Below are positions 1 through 9,261 of a DNA stretch of 64,000 nucleotides, piece after piece. This DNA comes from Nothopassalora personata (lineage: Eukaryota; Ascomycota; Dothideomycetes; Mycosphaerellales; Mycosphaerellaceae): assembly GCA_033816765.1 (NCBI GenBank), contig CM066289.1, forward strand, positions 4,464,001-4,528,000. The letters run 5' to 3'. A program made the translations under genes and the position numbers. Below the pieces are notes generated by a model that searched no databases, had not been told where the DNA came from, and was given only the letters and a program-made list of their open reading frames with translations. The first letter of the stretch is position 1, and every line of letters begins with the position of its first letter.

Positions 1-1860
1 GGTGTCGCGCTTCAGCAAGAGCTGGACAAGGCATGGAACAAAGCACAAGACAGGGAGCAGAACGGTGAGCTTGATTTCACAGAACTCTTCGAGCCCAGGG
101 TGGGAGAAGAGGAGGACACACCAGTCTTCATTTCACACGACGAAGCCGAACACATCGCTGCCGCCGACTTCCAGAACATCACCGCCGAAGACCTGGCCAC
201 ACTGACCAAGGAACACCCGAAGACCGTCCACGATTTCGTGCTACGAGGATTCAACACTGCCATCATATCTAGCCAACAACTCGATGTGATGCAACGCGCC
301 AATGCACTTCAGAACAAGCAGTACCGTACGCTGTATGCCGAGTACGATCGCATCCACGGGATGCTCAAGACCGAACAGACCGCCCTCGCGAAGATGGCCC
401 AGGACCTTAAGAATAAGAACGCCGACACCCTCAAACTCAAGGCTGTCGAGAAGAAGTACAAGGATGCGAACGAGCTATGTCAGCAGTTCGCCGATATCAC
501 CGACTCGGAGAAGAAGAAGAGCCAGGCATTACAAGCTGAGGTTGATGACCTGAAGGTCCGTCTGCAAGCAGCAGAGGACCAGGCACGAGGACGTCGTTCG
601 CGCTCGCGCCCACGCTCACGCCCACGATCACCACCACCCCGCGAGACCTCACTCGAGGTGCTCCAGCGTCGGTACCGTGAGGCGGCAGCAGGAGGAGGTG
701 GCGGAGGAGACGATGATGACGATGGCAATGGAGACAAGGACAGGGATCGCCGTGGTCGTGACCATGACCGACCACGTCGTGATGAGCGCCAAGGCACACA
801 AGGCACGCAGCGGTCAGGCGGTGGTCGCAGCAACCGCACGCAGCAGACACCTCTCGTGGACCTGCCGGAGCGTCTCATCAACATCGACCCCACCCTCGAC
901 CGCAGCATGAAGATCGGCAAGGGTGTGCCTGACCTAAAGAAGTTCAAGAACGATGACGACCCGACTTATGACAGCTGGTACACAAGCATCCTGCTGAAGT
1001 TGACAGTCGCGACGTTCCGCACTGAACAGGACGCCCTACGCTTCCTGTATGGATGGACGGACGGTGAGGTGCAGAAGACTGTGAAGCCTCGCATCCCCAT
1101 CCCCGGGCACCAGGCTTTCAACGAGTTCATGACTGGCGAAGAACTGTTGGACTGGATGACTCGACAGTACGGCGTCCGCAACGAGGCCACCAAGGCTGCA
1201 GTGGACATCACTACCTGCAAACAGGCTCAGAAGGAGAACTTCGTCCCATTCTTCGCACGCTATTCCAAGCTGAGGGCATGGGTTGACTGGAGTGACGAGA
1301 CCGAGTTGATGCTGTTCCGCACACGCCTCAACAAGCGCTACTACATCAAGACCTTCGGAGACCGCGAGGTGGACCGACGTCTGAACAGCATGCAGGACGT
1401 GATCGAAGAGTGCACTGCACTGGACGAGCAGTTCTACGAGACCGAGCAGCTGTACCCTCAAGAGAACAACAACCGCCCACGCGGCAATGGAGGAGGCAAC
1501 CAGAACGGCAACGGCAACGGCAACCAGAACCAGGGCAACACAGCTGCAGCTGCAGCCGCTGGTGCTGCCGGCGCCGTCGTTCAGCGCCCACCACAGTACG
1601 TAGGCACCAAGAAGAAGGAAGACTTGCCAGCTCACCTTCGGGACCTCCCACCGCTCAACTATGAGGGTCGCGAGGAATTGAAGAAGCAGGGCAAGTGCTA
1701 CCGATGCCGCACCGGACCCCACTTATCCAGCAATACCGAGTGCCCGATGTATGGCTACGACGGCGACTATCGCCCACCGCGCCCGCGTAACAACAACGGA
1801 GGCAACACCAACCTCAGTTCCCTGGCCGCCGGGCAGGGAAATGGCGAGGCCACTGCCTAA
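1..1860 (+). CDS. gag: Gag, chromovirus 1 copy 1 (N-terminus outside window)
   Basis: Structural protein that would form the virus-like particle and package element RNA. The frame is open from base 1; compared with copy 2 it lacks the first 58 codons. Seen in order: an acidic N-terminal part, a long heptad-like coiled-coil stretch (roughly bases 280-590), an Arg/Ser-Pro-rich patch (about 585-650), Gly and Asp runs, a conserved Gag core (about 900-1440), an Asn/Gly and Ala-rich linker, and a zinc knuckle near 1690-1745. The knuckle spacing is C-x2-C-x4-H-x6-C rather than the usual x4 between His and the last Cys. The frame ends at TAA 1858-1860, 18 bases after a slippery heptamer. Confidence 0.93.
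   Translation, partial: GVALQQELDKAWNKAQDREQNGELDFTELFEPRVGEEEDTPVFISHDEAEHIAAADFQNITAEDLATLTKEHPKTVHDFVLRGFNTAIISSQQLDVMQRANALQNKQYRTLYAEYDRIHGMLKTEQTALAKMAQDLKNKNADTLKLKAVEKKYKDANELCQQFADITDSEKKKSQALQAEVDDLKVRLQAAEDQARGRRSRSRPRSRPRSPPPRETSLEVLQRRYREAAAGGGGGGDDDDDGNGDKDRDRRGRDHDRPRRDERQGTQGTQRSGGGRSNRTQQTPLVDLPERLINIDPTLDRSMKIGKGVPDLKKFKNDDDPTYDSWYTSILLKLTVATFRTEQDALRFLYGWTDGEVQKTVKPRIPIPGHQAFNEFMTGEELLDWMTRQYGVRNEATKAAVDITTCKQAQKENFVPFFARYSKLRAWVDWSDETELMLFRTRLNKRYYIKTFGDREVDRRLNSMQDVIEECTALDEQFYETEQLYPQENNNRPRGNGGGNQNGNGNGNQNQGNTAAAAAAGAAGAVVQRPPQYVGTKKKEDLPAHLRDLPPLNYEGREELKKQGKCYRCRTGPHLSSNTECPMYGYDGDYRPPRPRNNNGGNTNLSSLAAGQGNGEATA
1836..1842 (+). promoter_or_regulatory. Candidate -1 ribosomal frameshift site GGGAAAT
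   Basis: The heptamer G GGA AAT lies in the Gag frame as X XXY YYZ, the canonical simultaneous-slippage arrangement. A -1 slip here enters the pol frame, which has no stop between the heptamer and the pol ORF. Gag normally stops 18 bases later. Pol has no nearby ATG (the first in-frame ATG is at the protease), so a recoding event is needed. A downstream structure was not computed. Confidence 0.6.
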
Positions 1861-1862
1861 GC

Positions 1863-4800
1863 GTGGCAGACAGTGGTCAACCGAACAACCAAGGACAGAA
1901 AGAGCATGAGATTGAGAGACACAGAGTGCAAGAGCAAGACACGGATACAGACTATGGTGAGGAGCTGAAGATATCGGCCTGCGCATTGGAGCCGCAGCAA
2001 CCAGATGTACACCCTCACATAGTACTCCCAGTAATGATACAGCATGGGAAGGCACGAGGCCTTGTAGACTCTGCTTCCACCTCTCTCTTTCTCGACTGGA
2101 AGTTCACACGCAAACACAGAATACCCTTGATACCCCTTGTGCGCAACAAGAACCTGACCCTTGGGGATGGTAAGGCTGCTGCACGTCGCATCACGCACGT
2201 AGCCCTCGTCGATGTTGATATCGACGGTCATCACGAGCAAATGCTATGCTACATAACCGACCTCGAATACGACATCGTCCTGGGCCTGCCGTGGCTGAGC
2301 ACGCACAACCCAAACATCTTCTGGGAGACCGGTGAAGTGGCACTCAGATCAGACTACTGCTTTGGTCACTGTCTTAAGAACAAGACATCGACAACAGTCC
2401 AGTCCCTGAACCATCGACACCGACAACGTAAGGAAGCAATGAAATATGGACCAGAGCCCTTCACCGATGATCGCAGCTTCACGGCAGGAGGGGCAGAAGC
2501 AGAACTGAACCTATCCTCGATGGGCCTGTACGACGATGATGAGGAAGTCGAGTGTATAGGCGTCACGCAGCGCGCCTTCGAGATGTACGCGCACCGACCT
2601 GGCGCTGAATGTTTCTACATACTATCTACCGGCAAAGAGGACGAAGAAGGCGATGGTGAGATCAAGCTGAGCGCAATGGCAGCTGATGACTTGGATCAGT
2701 TCCTGAACAAGGAGTTCAACCATAACCCGAAGGAGAAGCTCCCACCAGAATACCATGATCTCGTAGATGCATTCTCAGCGAAAGACCATGAAGGACTTCC
2801 TCCTCACAGACCTGGAATCGACCACGAAATTCACATCAAGCCTGATGGGCCCCAAGAACCGCCATACCGTAAGCCCTACGGACTGGCGCCTCAGGAGAAT
2901 GAAGCAGTCAAGAAGTGGGTCACCGAACAGGAGCAACAAGGCAAAGTCCGGCCAGCAGGACAGAAGACGAGCCAATCGCCGGCACCAGTACTGGTAGTCA
3001 GAAAGCCAGGCGGTGGACTGCGCGTGTGCATCGACTACCGAGGACTCAATGCGATCACTATCAAGAACAGGTACCCTATACCGCTAATCCAAGAGACACT
3101 GAACCGCATGCACGGCAAGAGGTACTTCACGAAGCTGGACATCGTCGCAGCCTTCAACAAGCTTCGCATTGCAGAAGGGCACGAATGGCTTACAGCATTC
3201 GCTACACGATATGGGGTGTACGAATGTCTTGTGTTACCATTCGGCCTATGCAATGGCCCTGCGTCGTTTCAGTCATACATTAACAGCGTGTTACAAGAAC
3301 ACCTGGATGACTTCGTCTCCGCGTACCTGGACGACGTTTTAATTTTTAGCGACACACTGGAGGAGCACATCGAACATGTGCGCAAGGTACTAGCAAAATT
3401 GAGGGATGCCGGACTGACGGTCGACATCGACAAGTGCGAGTTCCACCAGCAGCGAGTTAAGTACCTGGGACTTATTATCACCCCAGATGGCATCGAAATG
3501 GACCCAGAGAAGCTTGAATGTATCCAGTCATGGGAAGCACCTTCCAACCTCAAGGATGTGCAGGCGTTCCTCGGATTCGCCAACTTTTACAGACGGTTCA
3601 TCGAGGCCTTCTCACGCCTCGCAGCGCCGCTGACCGAATTGACCAAGTCAAATGGACCTAGTAATCACAAGAATCGCAGGGTTGACTGGACACCAGCATG
3701 CCAAGCAGCATTTGACGCTCTGAAGGCAGCATTCAGCAAAGCCGGTATGCTCGCACACTATGTGCCCGGTAGGCAAACAGTAGTCGAAACGGACTCATCA
3801 GATTTCGTGAACGCCGGAGTGCTTTCTCAGTACGACGAGGAAGGCGTGCTTCACCCTGTAGCATTCTATTCAAAGAAGCTGAGCCCGCAGGAATGCAACT
3901 ATGAGATTTATGACAAGGAGCTTCTAGCGATTATTAAGGCCTTCGAGGAATGGCGCCCGGAGTTGGCCTGCGAGGCGGATGATGACACCATCGAACCCGT
4001 GAAGGTGTTCACGGATCACAAGAACTTGGAGTACTTTATGACCACTAAGCAGCTGAATCGGCGCCAGGCACGTTGGGCCGAATTCCTGTCCCAGTTCAAC
4101 TTCCGTATTGTCTATCGACCAGGTGTCCAAGGCACAAAGCCTGACAGCCTCACGAGACGCAGCCAGGACCTTCCGCAGGGGGTGGACGATCCGCGAAATC
4201 AGCATCAGCATCAGACGTTGCTGCCGCCTGAGCGATTTCTTAAGATCGACTCGATGCGCGCAACTGTCGAAGATGCGGCTGAGGATGTTGCACCTGTTGA
4301 GAACACACCTACCGCACCAATTGAGGAAGCCCTGAACCCGGAGGCCACCGAATTCATACCGTCCACGCAGACGCAGACAGCATCCGAGACGGAACAGGAA
4401 GCCGAACTCGAGTACAGAATGACAATGGCTTATGCCGCGGATGCAGACCTGAAGTCAGCTATCAGAGCCCTGCAGAAGGGCGAGACCCCAGCACTCCTTC
4501 AGAAAGCGAAGGTGCATCCAGTACACTGCAAGGTCGAAGGGGACCTGCTGTACGTCCGTAACCAGTATAATGACTGGAGTCTATGGGTGCCAGAGGACCA
4601 GAAGCTCCGCACTCGGATAGTCAAGATGAACCATGACACCCCAGCGGCCGGTCACCCAGGCAGAGCCCGCACCTACGAGCTCGTTGCACGTGAATTCTAC
4701 TGGCCTGGTTTGGCTAGATCTGTGCGCAGATACAACGCGAATTGCCGCAGGTGCCGCACGACGAAATCTGTGCATACCCAGCCACCTGGATTACTGCACC

Positions 4801-6665
4801 CACTTTCGGTGCCAGAACGACCTTGGCAACACATCGCAGTTGACTTTGTGGTTGACCTGCCACCAAGCGAACTCGACGGCATGACTTACACCAATGTTAT
4901 GACAGTCACCGACAGACTCACTAAGGAAGTGGAACTGATACCCATCGGCGCGATGACAGCGCAGAACGCGGCGCGACTTTTCTTAAAGCACGTGTTCACC
5001 CGGCATGGCCTCCCAGAAACCATCACGTCTGATCGCGGAAAGCAGTTCATCGCCACTTTCTGGAAGCGCCTATGCAAGATGCTGCGCATCAGCAGGAAGC
5101 TGAGTTCCTCCTACCACCCTGAAACGGATGGGCAATCAGAACGCACTAACCAAGAGATGGAACAGTACTTACGCACCTTCACGAATGAGGCACAGAGCGA
5201 CTGGGCCGACTGGCTGTGCTTAGCGCAGTTCGCTATTAACAACCGAGTGTCGGAGACCACTGGAGTGTCACCGTTCTACGCCAATGTTGGATATAACCCA
5301 GAGTTCACCGAGCGTATCGATTTGCAAGCAGGCAAGGACCGACACATGACAACCCTTCAGCGACTCGACAGCAAGTCAGCCGAAGCCTTCGCCAAACGCA
5401 TCTGTGAGCTACATCGCAATCTTCAAGAGAACATGAGGATGTCACAGGCGCTGCAAGCCGAAGCAGCAAACAGGCACCGAAGCATCCCACCAGACTACAA
5501 GGTTGGCGACTGGGTGTATCTAAGCACGAAGAACATTCGCACCACTCGACCATCCAAGAAGCTGGACCGCAGATATGCAGGACCGTACCAGATCACGGAG
5601 GTGATGCCCGCTAGGCTGTCATACAAGCTGAACCTGTCGGATGCATTGAGCGGACTCGATAATTGCTTCCACACCTCCCTGTTACAGCGAGCCGACAACC
5701 CCGATCTCCCACCGCTCGAGGGACAGCACCTGGCACCGCCGCCGCCAGTGGCCATCGAACCCGACACAACTGCAGCTGACGCAGTCGCCGATGTCACAGT
5801 CACAGCCCCGGCACCAGAATATGAGGTGGACAAGATCTTGGACATGTACACGCGGAAGCGCGCAGGCAAAGTGAAGAAGGGAAAGAAGCGCAAGGTGGAC
5901 ACTTGGTACAAGGTGCGATGGACTGGCTATCAGGATATGGAGGCCGGAGAGACTTGGCAACCTGCAGAGGACCTGTTTGTGAGGGCAGCCGCCGCTCTTG
6001 CGGACTTTCACCACAGCCGGCCGGATTTGCCCACGCCTCAGGGCTTCGCAACGCCATCTGACTGGTCTCCAGTCAATGAGGTGCTCGGACTTAACACGAT
6101 CAGGGTCGACAGAGACACCGCCACAAATAAGCCTAGCCGAGCCTTGCCTCTGATAGAATCTGGTCAGCGCATGTTCACTACGCACCGCTACGATGATCAG
6201 GTTACAGGAAAGTCCGTCGTCCCAACTGAGGATCACGGTGCAAGCCGCCGCCCTCAGCTCTACGACAGAACAGACAGTTGTACCGATGTTCTAGCGAACC
6301 CTGCAGAGCCTGCATTGATACCCAACCTTGGTCAAAAGGATCAGACGCGAGCGTTCGCCGAAGAGGGGCTTAGGCCCTGGGCGTGCCAGCAGTATGAGCA
6401 AACAGAGTCTGATGCGCAAGCCGCAGCAGTAGTGACAGAGATGGAGGACGACCTTGAAGACGATTGGACGTTTGCACGATTATGGAGTTCGACAGGCAAG
6501 GGTGATAAGTGGCCGCACAAGACGATGGATAGGCGAGTTAATGGACTGAACGCTCAGAGGACTGAGACGAGTTTTGAGAGGGGGGGTACTGTCACGGGCA
6601 GCCCGCGACCCTTCACTGACGATGCGTCGTCCCGGCGGAACCTCGGACCTTCCGCATCGGGTTAG
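1863..6665 (+). CDS. pol: Pol polyprotein (PR-RT-RNaseH-IN-chromodomain), chromovirus 1 copy 1
   Basis: Enzymes for reverse transcription and integration, about 1600 codons. Residues are counted from the GTG at 1863, which marks the open frame and is unlikely to be a true start; expression probably needs the -1 shift from gag. Protease: Asp-Ser-Ala near residue 69 and a later ILG-like strand. Reverse transcriptase: YLDD with aspartates 490-491. RNase H follows with its ETDSSD and DHKNLEYF blocks. Integrase: HHCC zinc finger, then catalytic D994, D1057 and E1093 (D-D35-E). A GPY-type module comes next. Chromodomain: about 1319-1380, with aromatic cage-like Tyr/Trp residues, which in this family steers integration to marked chromatin. 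The last 25 codons lie inside the 3' LTR. No disabling mutation is seen. Confidence 0.96.
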   Translation: MADSGQPNNQGQKEHEIERHRVQEQDTDTDYGEELKISACALEPQQPDVHPHIVLPVMIQHGKARGLVDSASTSLFLDWKFTRKHRIPLIPLVRNKNLTLGDGKAAARRITHVALVDVDIDGHHEQMLCYITDLEYDIVLGLPWLSTHNPNIFWETGEVALRSDYCFGHCLKNKTSTTVQSLNHRHRQRKEAMKYGPEPFTDDRSFTAGGAEAELNLSSMGLYDDDEEVECIGVTQRAFEMYAHRPGAECFYILSTGKEDEEGDGEIKLSAMAADDLDQFLNKEFNHNPKEKLPPEYHDLVDAFSAKDHEGLPPHRPGIDHEIHIKPDGPQEPPYRKPYGLAPQENEAVKKWVTEQEQQGKVRPAGQKTSQSPAPVLVVRKPGGGLRVCIDYRGLNAITIKNRYPIPLIQETLNRMHGKRYFTKLDIVAAFNKLRIAEGHEWLTAFATRYGVYECLVLPFGLCNGPASFQSYINSVLQEHLDDFVSAYLDDVLIFSDTLEEHIEHVRKVLAKLRDAGLTVDIDKCEFHQQRVKYLGLIITPDGIEMDPEKLECIQSWEAPSNLKDVQAFLGFANFYRRFIEAFSRLAAPLTELTKSNGPSNHKNRRVDWTPACQAAFDALKAAFSKAGMLAHYVPGRQTVVETDSSDFVNAGVLSQYDEEGVLHPVAFYSKKLSPQECNYEIYDKELLAIIKAFEEWRPELACEADDDTIEPVKVFTDHKNLEYFMTTKQLNRRQARWAEFLSQFNFRIVYRPGVQGTKPDSLTRRSQDLPQGVDDPRNQHQHQTLLPPERFLKIDSMRATVEDAAEDVAPVENTPTAPIEEALNPEATEFIPSTQTQTASETEQEAELEYRMTMAYAADADLKSAIRALQKGETPALLQKAKVHPVHCKVEGDLLYVRNQYNDWSLWVPEDQKLRTRIVKMNHDTPAAGHPGRARTYELVAREFYWPGLARSVRRYNANCRRCRTTKSVHTQPPGLLHPLSVPERPWQHIAVDFVVDLPPSELDGMTYTNVMTVTDRLTKEVELIPIGAMTAQNAARLFLKHVFTRHGLPETITSDRGKQFIATFWKRLCKMLRISRKLSSSYHPETDGQSERTNQEMEQYLRTFTNEAQSDWADWLCLAQFAINNRVSETTGVSPFYANVGYNPEFTERIDLQAGKDRHMTTLQRLDSKSAEAFAKRICELHRNLQENMRMSQALQAEAANRHRSIPPDYKVGDWVYLSTKNIRTTRPSKKLDRRYAGPYQITEVMPARLSYKLNLSDALSGLDNCFHTSLLQRADNPDLPPLEGQHLAPPPPVAIEPDTTAADAVADVTVTAPAPEYEVDKILDMYTRKRAGKVKKGKKRKVDTWYKVRWTGYQDMEAGETWQPAEDLFVRAAAALADFHHSRPDLPTPQGFATPSDWSPVNEVLGLNTIRVDRDTATNKPSRALPLIESGQRMFTTHRYDDQVTGKSVVPTEDHGASRRPQLYDRTDSCTDVLANPAEPALIPNLGQKDQTRAFAEEGLRPWACQQYEQTESDAQAAAVVTEMEDDLEDDWTFARLWSSTGKGDKWPHKTMDRRVNGLNAQRTETSFERGGTVTGSPRPFTDDASSRRNLGPSASG
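6576..6586 (+). promoter_or_regulatory. Polypurine tract, copy 1
   Basis: GAGAGGGGGGG ends 3 bases before the LTR start TGTCAC. This is the plus-strand primer position. The tract lies within the pol coding frame. Confidence 0.85.
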
Positions 6666-6773
6666 CGCGGCTTGGCGATGCTTTATCTATCCGCCGCGCC
6701 TCGCGCTCCTCTTTCGTAGCTTCGTAGAACAACAACTATCTCATTCGGACCCTATGGTACGCGCGCCCTTACA
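6590..6773 (+). repeat. 3' LTR of chromovirus 1 copy 1 (184 bp)
   Basis: Starts TGTCACGGGC and ends GCGCCCTTACA, giving TGT...ACA termini. The 3' 102 bases match the partial 5' LTR at 6955-7056, and the whole matches 13989-14172. It contains GTAGAACAA at 6724-6732, complementary to the presumed self-priming site. The pol stop codon (6663-6665) lies inside it. Confidence 0.93.
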
Positions 6774-6854
6774 AAGAGGACATGTAAGCATATAGCATTA
6801 TTATAGCTAGATCAGATTCTACCCTAAGGCTAAACTTTAGAGATGTAGACAAGT
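6774..6854. other. 3' flank identical to that of copy 2
   Basis: These 81 bases are RIP-mutated copia sequence, base for base the same as 14173-14253. Two independent insertions would not share a flank, so this is evidence that copies 1 and 2 are one locus entered twice, or a duplication that included the flank. Confidence 0.95.
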
Positions 6855-6954
6855 NNNNNNNNNNNNNNNNNNNNNNNNNNNNNNNNNNNNNNNNNNNNNN
6901 NNNNNNNNNNNNNNNNNNNNNNNNNNNNNNNNNNNNNNNNNNNNNNNNNNNNNN
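6855..6954. other. Assembly gap (100 N)
   Basis: A run of exactly 100 N, the usual placeholder for a gap of unknown size between contigs. The contig on the right starts inside the 5' LTR of copy 2, missing its first 82 bases. Confidence 0.98.
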
Positions 6955-7056
6955 TTGGCGATGCTTTATCTATCCGCCGCGCCTCGCGCTCCTCTTTCGT
7001 AGCTTCGTAGAACAACAACTATCTCATTCGGACCCTATGGTACGCGCGCCCTTACA
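6955..7056 (+). repeat. 5' LTR of chromovirus 1 copy 2, 3' part
   Basis: Equals bases 83-184 of the 184-bp LTR. A weak TATA-like CTTTATCTAT (6964-6973) lies about 35 bases before GTAGAACAA (7007-7015), the segment that would be the transcript 5' end if the element self-primes. Confidence 0.9.
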
Positions 7057-7067
7057 GTTTGTTCTAC
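7057..7067 (+). promoter_or_regulatory. Candidate self-priming primer-binding site
   Basis: After the LTR end and a 2-nt spacer comes TTGTTCTAC (7059-7067), exactly complementary to GTAGAACAA in the LTR (7007-7015). No TGG-type tRNA 3'-end complement is present. This is the layout of self-priming elements such as Tf1, where the mRNA 5' end folds onto the primer site. Chromovirus 3 has the same layout with compensating base changes. Confidence 0.65.
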
Positions 7068-7225
7068 CTCCCTACCCAGATCGCGGATCCAGGTAAGGGA
7101 CGCGTAACAACAGGAACAGACTCACAGAACAGCGCACGGCGTAGATACAGAACTCGCGACTCGCAACATCGCAACAGAGGCAAACGGATTCAGAACACGG
7201 AACACGGTAAGGCACTAAGCAACAG

Positions 7226-9259
7226 ATGCCCAAGGAAACCAACGCACCAAAGGCCTCAGCAACAGGCCGCGTTGAAGGAAACAACATGACTTCCCAGCAG
7301 TCACAGACACAAGGCAAGCGCACCTCTCTTTTCCCCGACCTCTCCAGTTTCGACAGTCAGACACAAGGAGACGACACTCGGCGAGTCACAGTTGACACCG
7401 GTGTCGCGCTTCAGCAAGAGCTGGACAAGGCATGGAACAAAGCACAAGACAGGGAGCAGAACGGTGAGCTTGATTTCACAGAACTCTTCGAGCCCAGGGT
7501 GGGAGAAGAGGAGGACACACCAGTCTTCATTTCACACGACGAAGCCGAACACATCGCTGCCGCCGACTTCCAGAACATCACCGCCGAAGACCTGGCCACA
7601 CTGACCAAGGAACACCCGAAGACCGTCCACGATTTCGTGCTACGAGGATTCAACACTGCCATCATATCTAGCCAACAACTCGATGTGATGCAACGCGCCA
7701 ATGCACTTCAGAACAAGCAGTACCGTACGCTGTATGCCGAGTACGATCGCATCCACGGGATGCTCAAGACCGAACAGACCGCCCTCGCGAAGATGGCCCA
7801 GGACCTTAAGAATAAGAACGCCGACACCCTCAAACTCAAGGCTGTCGAGAAGAAGTACAAGGATGCGAACGAGCTATGTCAGCAGTTCGCCGATATCACC
7901 GACTCGGAGAAGAAGAAGAGCCAGGCATTACAAGCTGAGGTTGATGACCTGAAGGTCCGTCTGCAAGCAGCAGAGGACCAGGCACGAGGACGTCGTTCGC
8001 GCTCGCGCCCACGCTCACGCCCACGATCACCACCACCCCGCGAGACCTCACTCGAGGTGCTCCAGCGTCGGTACCGTGAGGCGGCAGCAGGAGGAGGTGG
8101 CGGAGGAGACGATGATGACGATGGCAATGGAGACAAGGACAGGGATCGCCGTGGTCGTGACCATGACCGACCACGTCGTGATGAGCGCCAAGGCACACAA
8201 GGCACGCAGCGGTCAGGCGGTGGTCGCAGCAACCGCACGCAGCAGACACCTCTCGTGGACCTGCCGGAGCGTCTCATCAACATCGACCCCACCCTCGACC
8301 GCAGCATGAAGATCGGCAAGGGTGTGCCTGACCTAAAGAAGTTCAAGAACGATGACGACCCGACTTATGACAGCTGGTACACAAGCATCCTGCTGAAGTT
8401 GACAGTCGCGACGTTCCGCACTGAACAGGACGCCCTACGCTTCCTGTATGGATGGACGGACGGTGAGGTGCAGAAGACTGTGAAGCCTCGCATCCCCATC
8501 CCCGGGCACCAGGCTTTCAACGAGTTCATGACTGGCGAAGAACTGTTGGACTGGATGACTCGACAGTACGGCGTCCGCAACGAGGCCACCAAGGCTGCAG
8601 TGGACATCACTACCTGCAAACAGGCTCAGAAGGAGAACTTCGTCCCATTCTTCGCACGCTATTCCAAGCTGAGGGCATGGGTTGACTGGAGTGACGAGAC
8701 CGAGTTGATGCTGTTCCGCACACGCCTCAACAAGCGCTACTACATCAAGACCTTCGGAGACCGCGAGGTGGACCGACGTCTGAACAGCATGCAGGACGTG
8801 ATCGAAGAGTGCACTGCACTGGACGAGCAGTTCTACGAGACCGAGCAGCTGTACCCTCAAGAGAACAACAACCGCCCACGCGGCAATGGAGGAGGCAACC
8901 AGAACGGCAACGGCAACGGCAACCAGAACCAGGGCAACACAGCTGCAGCTGCAGCCGCTGGTGCTGCCGGCGCCGTCGTTCAGCGCCCACCACAGTACGT
9001 AGGCACCAAGAAGAAGGAAGACTTGCCAGCTCACCTTCGGGACCTCCCACCGCTCAACTATGAGGGTCGCGAGGAATTGAAGAAGCAGGGCAAGTGCTAC
9101 CGATGCCGCACCGGACCCCACTTATCCAGCAATACCGAGTGCCCGATGTATGGCTACGACGGCGACTATCGCCCACCGCGCCCGCGTAACAACAACGGAG
9201 GCAACACCAACCTCAGTTCCCTGGCCGCCGGGCAGGGAAATGGCGAGGCCACTGCCTAA
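7226..9259 (+). CDS. gag: Gag, chromovirus 1 copy 2 (complete)
   Basis: Complete Gag of 677 residues, starting at ATG 7226 after a leader of about 170 bases. The N-terminal 58 residues missing from copy 1 are Thr/Gln/Ser-rich. Then come a coiled coil (about residues 155-250), an Arg/Ser/Pro patch (about 253-275), Gly and Asp runs (about 290-310), the Gag core (about 360-540), and a zinc knuckle near 620-640 with spacing C-x2-C-x4-H-x6-C. It should form the particle and bind RNA in the cytoplasm. The start choice is firm: it is the first ATG of the open frame and sits in a plausible leader. Confidence 0.95.
   Translation: MPKETNAPKASATGRVEGNNMTSQQSQTQGKRTSLFPDLSSFDSQTQGDDTRRVTVDTGVALQQELDKAWNKAQDREQNGELDFTELFEPRVGEEEDTPVFISHDEAEHIAAADFQNITAEDLATLTKEHPKTVHDFVLRGFNTAIISSQQLDVMQRANALQNKQYRTLYAEYDRIHGMLKTEQTALAKMAQDLKNKNADTLKLKAVEKKYKDANELCQQFADITDSEKKKSQALQAEVDDLKVRLQAAEDQARGRRSRSRPRSRPRSPPPRETSLEVLQRRYREAAAGGGGGGDDDDDGNGDKDRDRRGRDHDRPRRDERQGTQGTQRSGGGRSNRTQQTPLVDLPERLINIDPTLDRSMKIGKGVPDLKKFKNDDDPTYDSWYTSILLKLTVATFRTEQDALRFLYGWTDGEVQKTVKPRIPIPGHQAFNEFMTGEELLDWMTRQYGVRNEATKAAVDITTCKQAQKENFVPFFARYSKLRAWVDWSDETELMLFRTRLNKRYYIKTFGDREVDRRLNSMQDVIEECTALDEQFYETEQLYPQENNNRPRGNGGGNQNGNGNGNQNQGNTAAAAAAGAAGAVVQRPPQYVGTKKKEDLPAHLRDLPPLNYEGREELKKQGKCYRCRTGPHLSSNTECPMYGYDGDYRPPRPRNNNGGNTNLSSLAAGQGNGEATA
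9235..9241 (+). promoter_or_regulatory. Candidate -1 frameshift site GGGAAAT, copy 2
   Basis: Same heptamer in the same phase as at 1836-1842, 18 bases before the gag stop at 9257-9259. It leads into the pol frame without a stop. Confidence 0.6.
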
Positions 9260-9261
9260 GC

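Larger units (their letters stand above)
1..6773 (+). mobile_element. Ty3/gypsy chromovirus 1, copy 1, 5' end outside window
   Basis: Internal region and 3' LTR of an intact Ty3/gypsy element. The order is gag, pol, polypurine tract, 3' LTR; the 5' LTR and the first 58 gag codons lie left of the window. Every reading frame matches copy 2 at a constant offset of 7399 bases, so the copies are effectively identical. There are no RIP stops, so the element is young or was missed by RIP. It sits in RIP-mutated copia DNA. The target duplication cannot be checked because the 5' flank is not visible. Confidence 0.95.

Noticed and set aside
1036..1722. A 228-codon minus-strand frame inside gag
   Set aside because: It mirrors the codon bias of the GC-rich gag and has no domain; a shadow frame, repeated at 8435-9121.
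1863..1865. GTG as the start codon of pol
   Set aside because: Fungal cytoplasmic translation does not normally start at GTG, and it merely marks the first such codon after the gag stop. The -1 phase and the GGGAAAT heptamer make frameshifting more likely.
7057..7090. tRNA primer-binding site for chromovirus 1
   Set aside because: The sequence after the LTR does not begin with TGG or match a tRNA 3' end that I can recognise; self-complementarity with the LTR explains it better.
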